In this document: piece after piece, positions 1-6,985 of the stretch
How positions within the stretch are numbered: position 1 is the stretch's first letter
Layout: each line of letters opens with the position of its first letter
Assembly (NCBI GenBank): GCA_023251335.1
Contig: JAHEZA010000084.1
Span: 1 to 8,054, forward strand
DNA: 8,054 nucleotides
DNA from: Chitinophagaceae bacterium
GTDB taxonomy: Bacteria > Bacteroidota > Bacteroidia > Chitinophagales > Chitinophagaceae
Direction: 5' to 3'
Notes under the pieces: model-generated
Database searches by the model: none
What the model saw: the letters and a program-made list of their open reading frames with translations, nothing else
Told to the model about the DNA's origin: nothing
Made by a program: the position numbers and the translations under genes

Positions 1-3
1 TTT

Positions 4-3000
4 ATGAAAAATAAAAATCTTGTTTATTTGTTCGTTTACTGTATTTGGTTCGTGCTCTTCGGATGCAAAGAGAAAACTAAAAATCAACTCTTCTCTTTTC
101 TATCTGCAAAAGAATCAGGCATTGATTTTTCAAATAATATTGATGAAGGAAAATTAAAAGGCGGCGCGCTCAATGAGTTTGGATACATGGGTGGTGGCGT
201 AGGTATTCTTGATGTAAACAATGATGGATTAAAAGATATTTTCTTTTGTGGAAACCAGGTCACCAGCAAATTGTATTTAAATAAAGGCAGGAATCGTTTT
301 GAAGATATTACAAAATCTGCAGGACTTACAACCACTGACTGGATTAGCGGTATCAGCGTCGTTGACATTAATAATGACGGGTATGATGATATGTATCTAT
401 GCACCTACGGTGATTCATCAGGCAGGCGGTCCCACAATTTGTTATTCATAAATCAGCACAACAACACTTTTAAGGAAGAAGCTGCAGAGTATGGCCTTGC
501 AGATACCAGCTATTCCACGCAGGCAGTTTTTTTTGATTATGATAAAGATGGCGATCTCGATATGTATTTGTGTAATTACATGTTGAATGTTTCCTATTCT
601 GCAAATTATCTTTTTCCAAAAAACCTGTCCGGAAATTCACCGGCTAATGACAGGTTATATCGGAATGATGGAAACAAAAATGGGTTGAAACATCCTGTGT
701 TTACTGATATTTCAAAAGAAGCTGGCATAAAAGAAGATGGGTATGGATTGGGTGTTTCGGTTTCTGATTTCAATATGGATGGCTGGCCTGATATTTATGT
801 GAGCAACGATTTTGTTTCCAATGACGATTTTTGGATGAATAATAAGAACGGCACCTTTTCGGATATGCTTGACCGTTCTACAAAACATCAAAGCTACAGC
901 AGCATGGGCATTGATGCAGCCGATATAAATAATGACGGCAACATTGATTTTGCAACAGTAGATATGATGCCTGAAGATAATTACCGCAAAAAGCAAATTT
1001 ATTCTTTCATGAATAACGACCGGTACCGGCAGGAAAGAAACATGGGATATTCACCGGAGTTTTCCAGAAACATGTTGCAATTAAATAATGGCAACTATTA
1101 TAGTGGCGATACATCATTTCCTTTTTTCAGCGATATAGGACAGCTTGCGGGCATGAGTGAAACTGACTGGAGCTGGAGTATTTTGTTTGCTGATTTTAAT
1201 AATGACGGCAACAAAGATTTGCATATTACCAACGGCATTGGAAGAGATTTTATCAATGCTGATTTTATTGAGTTTAGCAAAACTGCGCGCAATGCAGCTT
1301 CAGAAGAAGAATCAAAAAAAATGCTTAACGATAAAATTGTTTCACTTGGCCAGGTGGAATTATCAAATTATTTGTATTTGAATAATGGCAATTACACGTT
1401 CTCCAACATCACTGATTCTTCAGGAATTAATGAAAAATCTTTATCTGCAGGCGCTGCCTACGTTGACCTTGATAATGATGGCGACCTCGATTTGGTGGTA
1501 AATAATATCAATCAAAAGGCTTTTGTTTTAATTAATAACGAAAATATGCCTGGCAAGCTCAAAGCCAGTCACAGCATCAGTTGCATACTGAAAGGTGATA
1601 GTTTAAATACAAAAGCTTTTGGCACAAAAATATATGTCTATTCAAATGGAAAGAAGCAGGTGCAGGAAGAATATCCGGTGCGCGGCTATTTATCTTCTGT
1701 TGATACAAAACTTTTATTTGGAACCGGGAAAAATAAAATGATTGATTCTGTTGTGGCTGTTTGGCCCAATGATAAGAAGCAAATTTTCCGAAATCTGAAA
1801 ACGGATTCAACATACACTTTGTTTCAAAAAAATGCGACAGAGAATTGGCAACCTTTGGTTCGAAATATTCATCAACAAATTTTTCATGATGTTTCGGATT
1901 CTGTAAACGCAATGTACAAGCACATCGAAGTGCCGTTTAATGATTATGAAGAGCAGCCATTGTTGCCACAAAAATATTCGCAGTTAGGTCCGTTTATTTC
2001 TACGGGAGATATTAATAATGATGGTACAACTGATTTTTATATTGGCGCCGGATTTAATTCATTGCCAAAGATTTTTACGCAGGGAACCGATGGAAATTTT
2101 TCTGGAAAAGATTTCACCATCCGTTCGCCTTTTGAAGAAGATGAAGGTAGCGCGTTATTTGATGCGGACGGAGATGGGGATTTGGATTTATTAATTACTT
2201 ATGGCGATATGCGTTTCAGTGACACCTCGCAATATTATCAGCCTCGTTTATACTTAAACGATGGTAAAGGAAATTTTACTTTAAGTGCAAATGCAATTCC
2301 CGCGAATGTCAGAACCATTGCAGGTTGTGTGGCAGTGGCCGACTATAACGGTGATGGACAAACGGATATTTTTATTGGTGGCCGTGTGTCGAAAAAATAT
2401 CCTTTATCACCCAGGAGTTTTCTATTGCAAAACAACAAAGGAATTTTTACAGATGTTACCAATAAAGTTTGTCCTGAATTGTCGAAAGCCGGAATGATAA
2501 CAGCAGCACAATGGGTTGATTTGGATAAAGACAAACATCCTGATTTAGCGATTGCGGGCGAATATATGCCGATACGTTTTTTTAAAAATAACGGAACAAA
2601 ATTTACAGAAATTTCTTCATCTACTGGTTTGCAAAACATTGCTGGTATGTGGCGCAGCCTTATTGCAACCGATGTAGACGGCGATGGCGATATAGATTTT
2701 ATTGCAGGAAATTTAGGGTTGAATAATAACTACAACGCTTCTGCAAAATACCCGATGAAATTGTATGCAGATGACATTGATAACAATGGAAAAATTGACC
2801 CTGTTTTATTTTATTATTTAAAAAATGAAAATGGTGAAAGAGAATTATATCCTTCTGTAAATCTCGATATGCTTTCTGCCAATGCGCCCGGTATAGGTAA
2901 GAAATTTTCATCGAACAAAGATTATGCGAAGGCAACACCGGCTGATATTTTTACAAACAATAAAAATTTGCAGATTTTAACCTGCAATGAAACACGCAGT

Positions 3001-3360
3001 GGCTGGTTTGAAAATAAAGGAAATGGAAAATTCGAAATGCATGTACTGCCGGTGGAAGCTCAGTTTGCGCCGGTTAATGCGATTGTTTGCGCAGATATGG
3101 ATGGCGATGGAATTAGAGATATTTTGCTTGCCGGCAATGACTACCAAACGGAAGTAAGAACTGGCCGCTATGATGCTTCTTACGGATGTTTTTTGAAAGG
3201 AATTGGAAATAAAAATTTCGTAGCGGTTCCTCACCCAGTCAGCGGTTTTTTGGTGAATGGCGATGTAAAGGATATGAAGATGATTATAAATGCAAGGAAG
3301 GAAAAATTAATTTTGGTTGGTGTGGATAACGATTCATTGCGGATTTTTAAATGCCGGTGA
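4..3360 (+). CDS. Large FG-GAP/VCBS repeat lipoprotein with central ASPIC/UnbV domain
   Basis: This 1118-residue protein starts with a lipoprotein signal peptide: a hydrophobic stretch (residues 6-19) ends in the lipobox LFGC with Cys21 as the lipidated residue, so it is exported and membrane-anchored. The signal peptide supports the ATG at base 4, although only three bases upstream are visible. Fourteen Asp-rich loops of the form DxNxDGxxD, typical calcium-binding loops of FG-GAP/VCBS propeller blades, begin at residues 70, 121, 178, 255, 307, 397 and 488, and again at 669, 720, 780, 839, 890, 924 and 1031. Between the two sets, residues about 540-608 match the ASPIC/UnbV domain: a GTKIYVYS strand, then GYLSS, LLFGTG and VVAVWPN. 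Loop 839 (DLDKDKHPD) has lost the Gly and loop 924 (DIDNNGKID) has Asn for the second-half Asp. Such proteins often neighbour susCD genes in Bacteroidota; a surface binding or scaffolding role is inferred and the substrate is unknown. The older label of RNA-binding protein for this family has no support here. Confidence 0.93.
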   Translation: MKNKNLVYLFVYCIWFVLFGCKEKTKNQLFSFLSAKESGIDFSNNIDEGKLKGGALNEFGYMGGGVGILDVNNDGLKDIFFCGNQVTSKLYLNKGRNRFEDITKSAGLTTTDWISGISVVDINNDGYDDMYLCTYGDSSGRRSHNLLFINQHNNTFKEEAAEYGLADTSYSTQAVFFDYDKDGDLDMYLCNYMLNVSYSANYLFPKNLSGNSPANDRLYRNDGNKNGLKHPVFTDISKEAGIKEDGYGLGVSVSDFNMDGWPDIYVSNDFVSNDDFWMNNKNGTFSDMLDRSTKHQSYSSMGIDAADINNDGNIDFATVDMMPEDNYRKKQIYSFMNNDRYRQERNMGYSPEFSRNMLQLNNGNYYSGDTSFPFFSDIGQLAGMSETDWSWSILFADFNNDGNKDLHITNGIGRDFINADFIEFSKTARNAASEEESKKMLNDKIVSLGQVELSNYLYLNNGNYTFSNITDSSGINEKSLSAGAAYVDLDNDGDLDLVVNNINQKAFVLINNENMPGKLKASHSISCILKGDSLNTKAFGTKIYVYSNGKKQVQEEYPVRGYLSSVDTKLLFGTGKNKMIDSVVAVWPNDKKQIFRNLKTDSTYTLFQKNATENWQPLVRNIHQQIFHDVSDSVNAMYKHIEVPFNDYEEQPLLPQKYSQLGPFISTGDINNDGTTDFYIGAGFNSLPKIFTQGTDGNFSGKDFTIRSPFEEDEGSALFDADGDGDLDLLITYGDMRFSDTSQYYQPRLYLNDGKGNFTLSANAIPANVRTIAGCVAVADYNGDGQTDIFIGGRVSKKYPLSPRSFLLQNNKGIFTDVTNKVCPELSKAGMITAAQWVDLDKDKHPDLAIAGEYMPIRFFKNNGTKFTEISSSTGLQNIAGMWRSLIATDVDGDGDIDFIAGNLGLNNNYNASAKYPMKLYADDIDNNGKIDPVLFYYLKNENGERELYPSVNLDMLSANAPGIGKKFSSNKDYAKATPADIFTNNKNLQILTCNETRSGWFENKGNGKFEMHVLPVEAQFAPVNAIVCADMDGDGIRDILLAGNDYQTEVRTGRYDASYGCFLKGIGNKNFVAVPHPVSGFLVNGDVKDMKMIINARKEKLILVGVDNDSLRIFKCR

Positions 3361-3414
3361 AATAGTAATTTCTTTGTCGGGTTTCAAATTTATCGATTTA
3401 AAGTGGCAAATGTA

Positions 3415-3437
3415 GCACAACATTAAAATTTTTGTGC
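3415..3437. repeat. Inverted repeat 55 bases after the lipoprotein gene, possible weak terminator
   Basis: GCACAA (3415-3420) and TTGTGC (3432-3437) are perfect 6-base arms around an 11-base AT-rich loop. The position just downstream of the stop codon at 3358-3360 would suit an end-of-transcript hairpin, but no T-run follows on the + strand (the next bases are AACCGATTG), so intrinsic termination is only a weak suggestion. A chance repeat is quite possible in AT-rich sequence. Confidence 0.25.
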
Positions 3438-3500
3438 AACCGATTGTTTGGCAAAAAAAAAGACTTATTTTGCATGTAAATTGATTTTTTTTACCGATGC

Positions 3501-3512
3501 TTGATTAATCAA
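3501..3512. promoter_or_regulatory. Perfect 12-base palindrome TTGATTAATCAA, candidate operator
   Basis: The sequence TTGATTAATCAA equals its own reverse complement with no spacer. It sits 213 bases before the susC start and upstream of the candidate promoter, a location suitable for an activator or repressor dimer site. The flanking bases (C at 3500, T at 3513) do not extend the symmetry. No regulator gene is in the window, so the binding protein is unknown and the role is inference only. Confidence 0.3.
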
Positions 3513-3580
3513 TAACGACAGCCTAATGACATGTTGGAGAACCAAAATTTAAAATTGAACGTATCTATTTTGTAATCAAT

Positions 3581-3613
3581 TTTGGGAATTTGCAAGATTG
3601 TTTGTATTGTTTG
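3581..3613 (+). promoter_or_regulatory. Candidate Bacteroidota-type promoter for susCD
   Basis: The primary sigma factor of Bacteroidota recognises a -33 TTTG and a -7 TAnnTTTG. Here TTTG (3581-3584) is followed after 20 bases by TATTGTTTG (3605-3613), which fits except for one extra base inside the -7 element. Transcription would start around 3618-3621 and give a leader of about 105 bases that contains the inverted repeat at 3683-3706. Other near-matches (TATTTTG at 3466-3472 and 3566-3572) lack a TTTG at a proper distance. The imperfect -7 element keeps the confidence low. Confidence 0.25.
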
Positions 3614-3682
3614 TTTTTACACGAGGGGGCATAAATTCTACACTAGTTTATTAAAGTGCACGAATATTCCATAAGTATAGAG

Positions 3683-3706
3683 ATTTGAAATTATCTGTTT
3701 TCAAAT
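3683..3706. promoter_or_regulatory. 8-base-arm inverted repeat in the susC leader
   Basis: ATTTGAAA (3683-3690) and TTTCAAAT (3699-3706) are perfect inverted arms around an 8-base spacer, ending 19 bases before the susC ATG. It can be read as a symmetric protein-binding site or, in the mRNA, as an AU-rich hairpin next to the ribosome landing region. The reading frame of susC has a TAG at 3678-3680 and no alternative start codon between it and 3726, so the repeat is not coding. Confidence 0.4.
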
Positions 3707-3725
3707 ATATAAACCAGCCTTTCTT

Positions 3726-6700
3726 ATGACTATTATTAATCAAAATCGATTGTTTAAGAAAATTTCCTCATTAACAGGAAAAAATTCCTTTGCTATTTTC
3801 CTAGGTCTCTTATGCACTGCTTTTCAGATTAACAGCTATGCACAGACTGTTTCGGGTAAAGTAACTGCCGCTACTACCGGTCAGCCCCTGATTGGAACCA
3901 CCGTAACTGTAAAGGGGACTAACCTGGCAACTCAAACCGATAACATGGGAAATTACTCAATTTCTGTCCCAAATTCGGCAAAGGCATTAATTTTCACAGC
4001 AGTTGGATTCGAGACCAGAGATGTTTTGATTAATGGACAAAGTCAAATTTCCGTTTCATTACAGGCTACAGTTTCCAGTTTAAACGAAGTAGTCGTTACG
4101 GGCTATGGTACATCAAAGCGTAAAGATTTAACGGGCTCTGTTGCAAGTGTAAGTGCTGCAACCATAGCGAAAGTTCCGGTTACTACTTTAGATCAGGCTT
4201 TACAGGGAAGGGCACCGGGTGTTCAAGTAATAAACAATGATGCCTCGCCCGGGGGGAATATAAGTGTATTGATAAGAGGAATTGGAAGCCTCGCCAGTGG
4301 TGGTAATAATCCCCTATATGTTGTGGATGGTTATCCTACAACCGGTGGCATCAACAATATTAATCCAAATGATATTGCCAGCATAGACGTGCTAAAAGAC
4401 GCATCGGCAACGGCTATATACGGTATTCGCGCAGCTAATGGGGTTGTAATTATAACAACCAAGAAGGGGGTCAGAAATAAAATGCAGGTTTCTTTAGACG
4501 CTTATGTTTCTACCCAAGGCAAACCTAAAGAGTATGACCTGTTAAATGCACAGGACTTTGCCGCTCTTTCTAACGAGGTTGAGGCTGCAGATGTAACGAA
4601 TACTTATTTTGGATTACCGATTTGGCATACACCCGAGCAACTTCATAATCTGGATTGGCAGGATGCTATTTACAGAACTGGCGTAACACAAAATTATACG
4701 ATGGGTATTCGTGGCGGAAGTGATAAAGTTCAGGCGGCCATGTCGTTTGGTTATTATGATCAGAAAGGTATTATTATTGGCTCTTTTTTTAAAAGATATT
4801 CACTCAATCTTAATCTCGACTACCAAGCCACCTCATGGCTCAAATCGTCTACAAGTGTGAAATATTCTTACCAGGATGCAAACAATCCCCTCAATGGGTT
4901 TAATCTTTTAAATGTAGCGATTAACCCACCTACCATGGACAGCGGTAGCAGGATCACTACCCAGATAAAAGACGGAAATGGCAACTATGGTTTTTACAAT
5001 CCTCTTAAAAATGTTGTGAGCAGCTTTGGTAACCCGGTTTATTCTGTTGAGACCAATCAATATCAAAATGTAACAAATTACGTATTAGCAAGTTCTTATT
5101 TGGAAGCCACTATTTTCGATGGTCTTAAAATTAAAACGAACCTCGGCGTGAATACGAGTAATTTCAACAGCTTTTATCTTCAGCCGGCAGATAACAGAGC
5201 GGCACTGCAATATCCAGGAGCTGTAACGTCCCCCGCAAATTTTCACCAGACTTTGAACAAGACATTTGAGTGGTTATGGGAGAATACTATAGCTTACGAT
5301 AAGACGTTCGGCGAACACACCATCAATTTTGTAGCTGGTATTTCCGCCCAGGAAAATACCTGGACAGGCATGGGTGGAGGCGGTATTCCGCCAAATAGCG
5401 TGACCAGAGATTTATCACTTGTTTCAAACCTGACCCTCGATCAGAATATCCCCGGTACGAACACAGGTAATGGTCAAAACATTTATTCGTTGGCTTCATC
5501 ATTTGGGAGGATAACATACCAGTATGCAGATAAATACTTGCTGACTGCTACCGTAAGAAGGGATGGGTCTTCCAAGTTTGATGAAGGACATAAGTATGGC
5601 ACCTTCCCGTCTGCGGCCGTGGGATGGAGAATAAAAAATGAATCTTTTTTGAAGACTGCCAATTGGATATCTGATTTGAAGCTAAGAGGCAGTTATGGTG
5701 AAGTAGGAAATGAAGCCCCCATAGGATTATTCCAGTACCAATCACTGTATGCAGGAAATTACCCATCAAATATAAATGGCGGCGGAGCTGATAACCTCGG
5801 TTATCCATTTAATAAAATATACCAAAACGGTATTGCACAAATTCAGCCTGCTAACCCAACCTTGAAATGGGAAACTGATAAACAAACAGATATCGGTATT
5901 GATGCTGCATTTTTGCAAGGTGCTTTGACCATTACTGCCGACTGGTTCAACCGCGACTCAAAAGATTTCTTGCTAAGGCTTGCTGCTCCTGCACAAACCG
6001 GTTATAATTTCATTACCCGCAACATAGGAAGTATGAACAATAAAGGGTTTGAGTTTGCAGCTAATTATAACGGTAACGGAAATAAGGATTTCCATTATGG
6101 TATTGGTTTAACGGTCACTACAATTAAAAATAAACTCACGAGCATCACGTCAGGAACAGACTTCGTATCGAATTTTGGGGGGCTTACATTAAACGGTTTC
6201 CAGGGATGGACAGAATTTTCCCGCTCCTATATTGGACAACCTGTGGGAGAATTTTTTGGTTTGAAAGCAATCGGAATTTATCAATCCCAGGCAGAAATTG
6301 ATGCCTTAAATGCAAAAGCTCCCGGTGGCACATATCGTCCCGGCACTGTCGCTCGTCCCGGCGATCGCTATTTTGCTGACACCAACGGAGATGGTTTGGT
6401 AAATGACGATGACAGGGTACTTATCGGAAACCCTCAACCTAAGTTTTACGGCGGGCTTAACCTGGACGCCACTTACAAGGCATGGGATTTCAATTTATAC
6501 TTTTATGGTTCTGAAGGAAACAAAATATTGAATTATGTTGAAAGTAACCTGGAAAGTCTTTCCCGCCGGGGTGGAGTTGGATCGCAGAATGTAAATGAAG
6601 TATACTTCAAGAATCACTGGACGCCGGCCAATCCATCAGACAGATATGCAAGGGCGAACGGCACCAACGGAGATGCCAGTTCACTTAACAATGTTCCATC

Positions 6701-6965
6701 AAGCGTATGGATTGAAGATGGAAGTTTTATTAAGCTAAAAAATGTTTCCATAGGTTATACTTTTCCAACAAGTTTGTTGAACAAATATTCCATTTCAAAG
6801 ATAAGGGCCTACGTATCTGCTCAAAACCTATTTACCATTACCAACTATACCGGACTTGATCCGGAGATTGGAATCCAGAATGCAAACGCAACGCAAAATG
6901 GGGTTGACAATGGAGCTTATCCTTCATCCAAGTTTTTCACTTTTGGATTAAACGTAACATTTTAA
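3726..6965 (+). CDS. SusC/RagA-family TonB-dependent outer-membrane transporter
   Basis: This complete 1079-residue protein imports a substrate delivered by its SusD partner across the outer membrane, using energy passed by TonB. A signal peptide has a long n-region (about 20 residues), a hydrophobic core at 22-33 and likely cleavage after SYA (residue 39). Residues 42-114 are a carboxypeptidase-regulatory-like beta-sandwich (VSGKVTAATTGQPLIGTTV). LNEVVVTGYGTSKRKDLTG (119-137) leads into the plug, which ends with the SusC signature DVLKDASATAIYGIRAANG (221-239) and IITTKKG. The barrel follows; it holds the conserved loop DTNGDGLVNDDDR (885-897), a probable calcium site, and ends FGLNVTF with the terminal Phe used for barrel insertion. 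No STN domain precedes the sandwich, so it is unlikely to signal to an anti-sigma factor. The ATG at 3726 is the first start after an in-frame TAG at 3678; no Shine-Dalgarno is seen, as usual in this phylum. Substrate unknown. Confidence 0.96.
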   Translation: MTIINQNRLFKKISSLTGKNSFAIFLGLLCTAFQINSYAQTVSGKVTAATTGQPLIGTTVTVKGTNLATQTDNMGNYSISVPNSAKALIFTAVGFETRDVLINGQSQISVSLQATVSSLNEVVVTGYGTSKRKDLTGSVASVSAATIAKVPVTTLDQALQGRAPGVQVINNDASPGGNISVLIRGIGSLASGGNNPLYVVDGYPTTGGINNINPNDIASIDVLKDASATAIYGIRAANGVVIITTKKGVRNKMQVSLDAYVSTQGKPKEYDLLNAQDFAALSNEVEAADVTNTYFGLPIWHTPEQLHNLDWQDAIYRTGVTQNYTMGIRGGSDKVQAAMSFGYYDQKGIIIGSFFKRYSLNLNLDYQATSWLKSSTSVKYSYQDANNPLNGFNLLNVAINPPTMDSGSRITTQIKDGNGNYGFYNPLKNVVSSFGNPVYSVETNQYQNVTNYVLASSYLEATIFDGLKIKTNLGVNTSNFNSFYLQPADNRAALQYPGAVTSPANFHQTLNKTFEWLWENTIAYDKTFGEHTINFVAGISAQENTWTGMGGGGIPPNSVTRDLSLVSNLTLDQNIPGTNTGNGQNIYSLASSFGRITYQYADKYLLTATVRRDGSSKFDEGHKYGTFPSAAVGWRIKNESFLKTANWISDLKLRGSYGEVGNEAPIGLFQYQSLYAGNYPSNINGGGADNLGYPFNKIYQNGIAQIQPANPTLKWETDKQTDIGIDAAFLQGALTITADWFNRDSKDFLLRLAAPAQTGYNFITRNIGSMNNKGFEFAANYNGNGNKDFHYGIGLTVTTIKNKLTSITSGTDFVSNFGGLTLNGFQGWTEFSRSYIGQPVGEFFGLKAIGIYQSQAEIDALNAKAPGGTYRPGTVARPGDRYFADTNGDGLVNDDDRVLIGNPQPKFYGGLNLDATYKAWDFNLYFYGSEGNKILNYVESNLESLSRRGGVGSQNVNEVYFKNHWTPANPSDRYARANGTNGDASSLNNVPSSVWIEDGSFIKLKNVSIGYTFPTSLLNKYSISKIRAYVSAQNLFTITNYTGLDPEIGIQNANATQNGVDNGAYPSSKFFTFGLNVTF

Positions 6966-6985
6966 ACAACCATAATTTCAGCAAT

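Larger units (their letters stand above)
3443..3613. repeat. Three direct copies of ATTGTTTG
   Basis: The 8-mer ATTGTTTG occurs at 3443-3450, 3597-3604 and 3606-3613. The last two copies are in tandem with a single T between them (9-base period, close to one helical turn), and the last overlaps the proposed -7 promoter element. A 7-base version recurs inside the start of susC at 3749-3755. These could be binding half-sites or simply products of TTTG-rich promoter sequence. Confidence 0.35.
3361..3725. other. 365-base intergenic region upstream of susC
   Basis: No open frame with coding character is visible in this stretch, which is AT-rich with an A9 run (3453-3461), a T8 run (3485-3492) and a single G5 run (3625-3629 area). 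It is much longer than the 20-base gap between susC and susD, so it probably holds the susC promoter and leader, and separates the transporter pair from the large lipoprotein gene. Short symmetric and repeated elements inside it are listed separately. No tRNA, riboswitch or strong GC-rich terminator was recognised. Confidence 0.75.

Noticed and set aside
84..404. Minus-strand open frame of 106 codons, and similar ones at 712-996, 2343-2639, 2699-2938 and 2977-3234
   Set aside because: All are antisense to FG-GAP repeats; the repeated Asp/Asn-Gly coding pattern leaves the opposite frames free of stops. None has family features.
1157..1381. Plus-strand out-of-frame open frames at 1157-1381 and 2285-2497
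   Set aside because: They overlap the lipoprotein gene in a shifted frame and have no motif; they are not frameshift remnants because the main frame is intact through both places.
1577..1912. Minus-strand open frame of 111 codons
   Set aside because: It lies wholly opposite the UnbV-containing part of the large lipoprotein gene, whose frame carries clear conserved motifs; the antisense translation shows no recognisable domain or signal.
3453..3492. A9 run and T8 run 23 bases apart, resembling a bidirectional terminator
   Set aside because: The sequence between the runs has no GC-rich stem, so only an A-U pairing is possible. It is more likely ordinary AT-rich promoter-region sequence.
5323..5808. 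Minus-strand open frames within susC (5323-5517, 5548-5808) and within susD (7070-7309)
   Set aside because: They are opposite conserved transporter and SusD segments and have no supporting features.
6378..6416. EF-hand-like loop DTNGDGLVNDDD in SusC as an unusual insertion
   Set aside because: This loop is a regular feature of SusC-family barrels and is not novel here.
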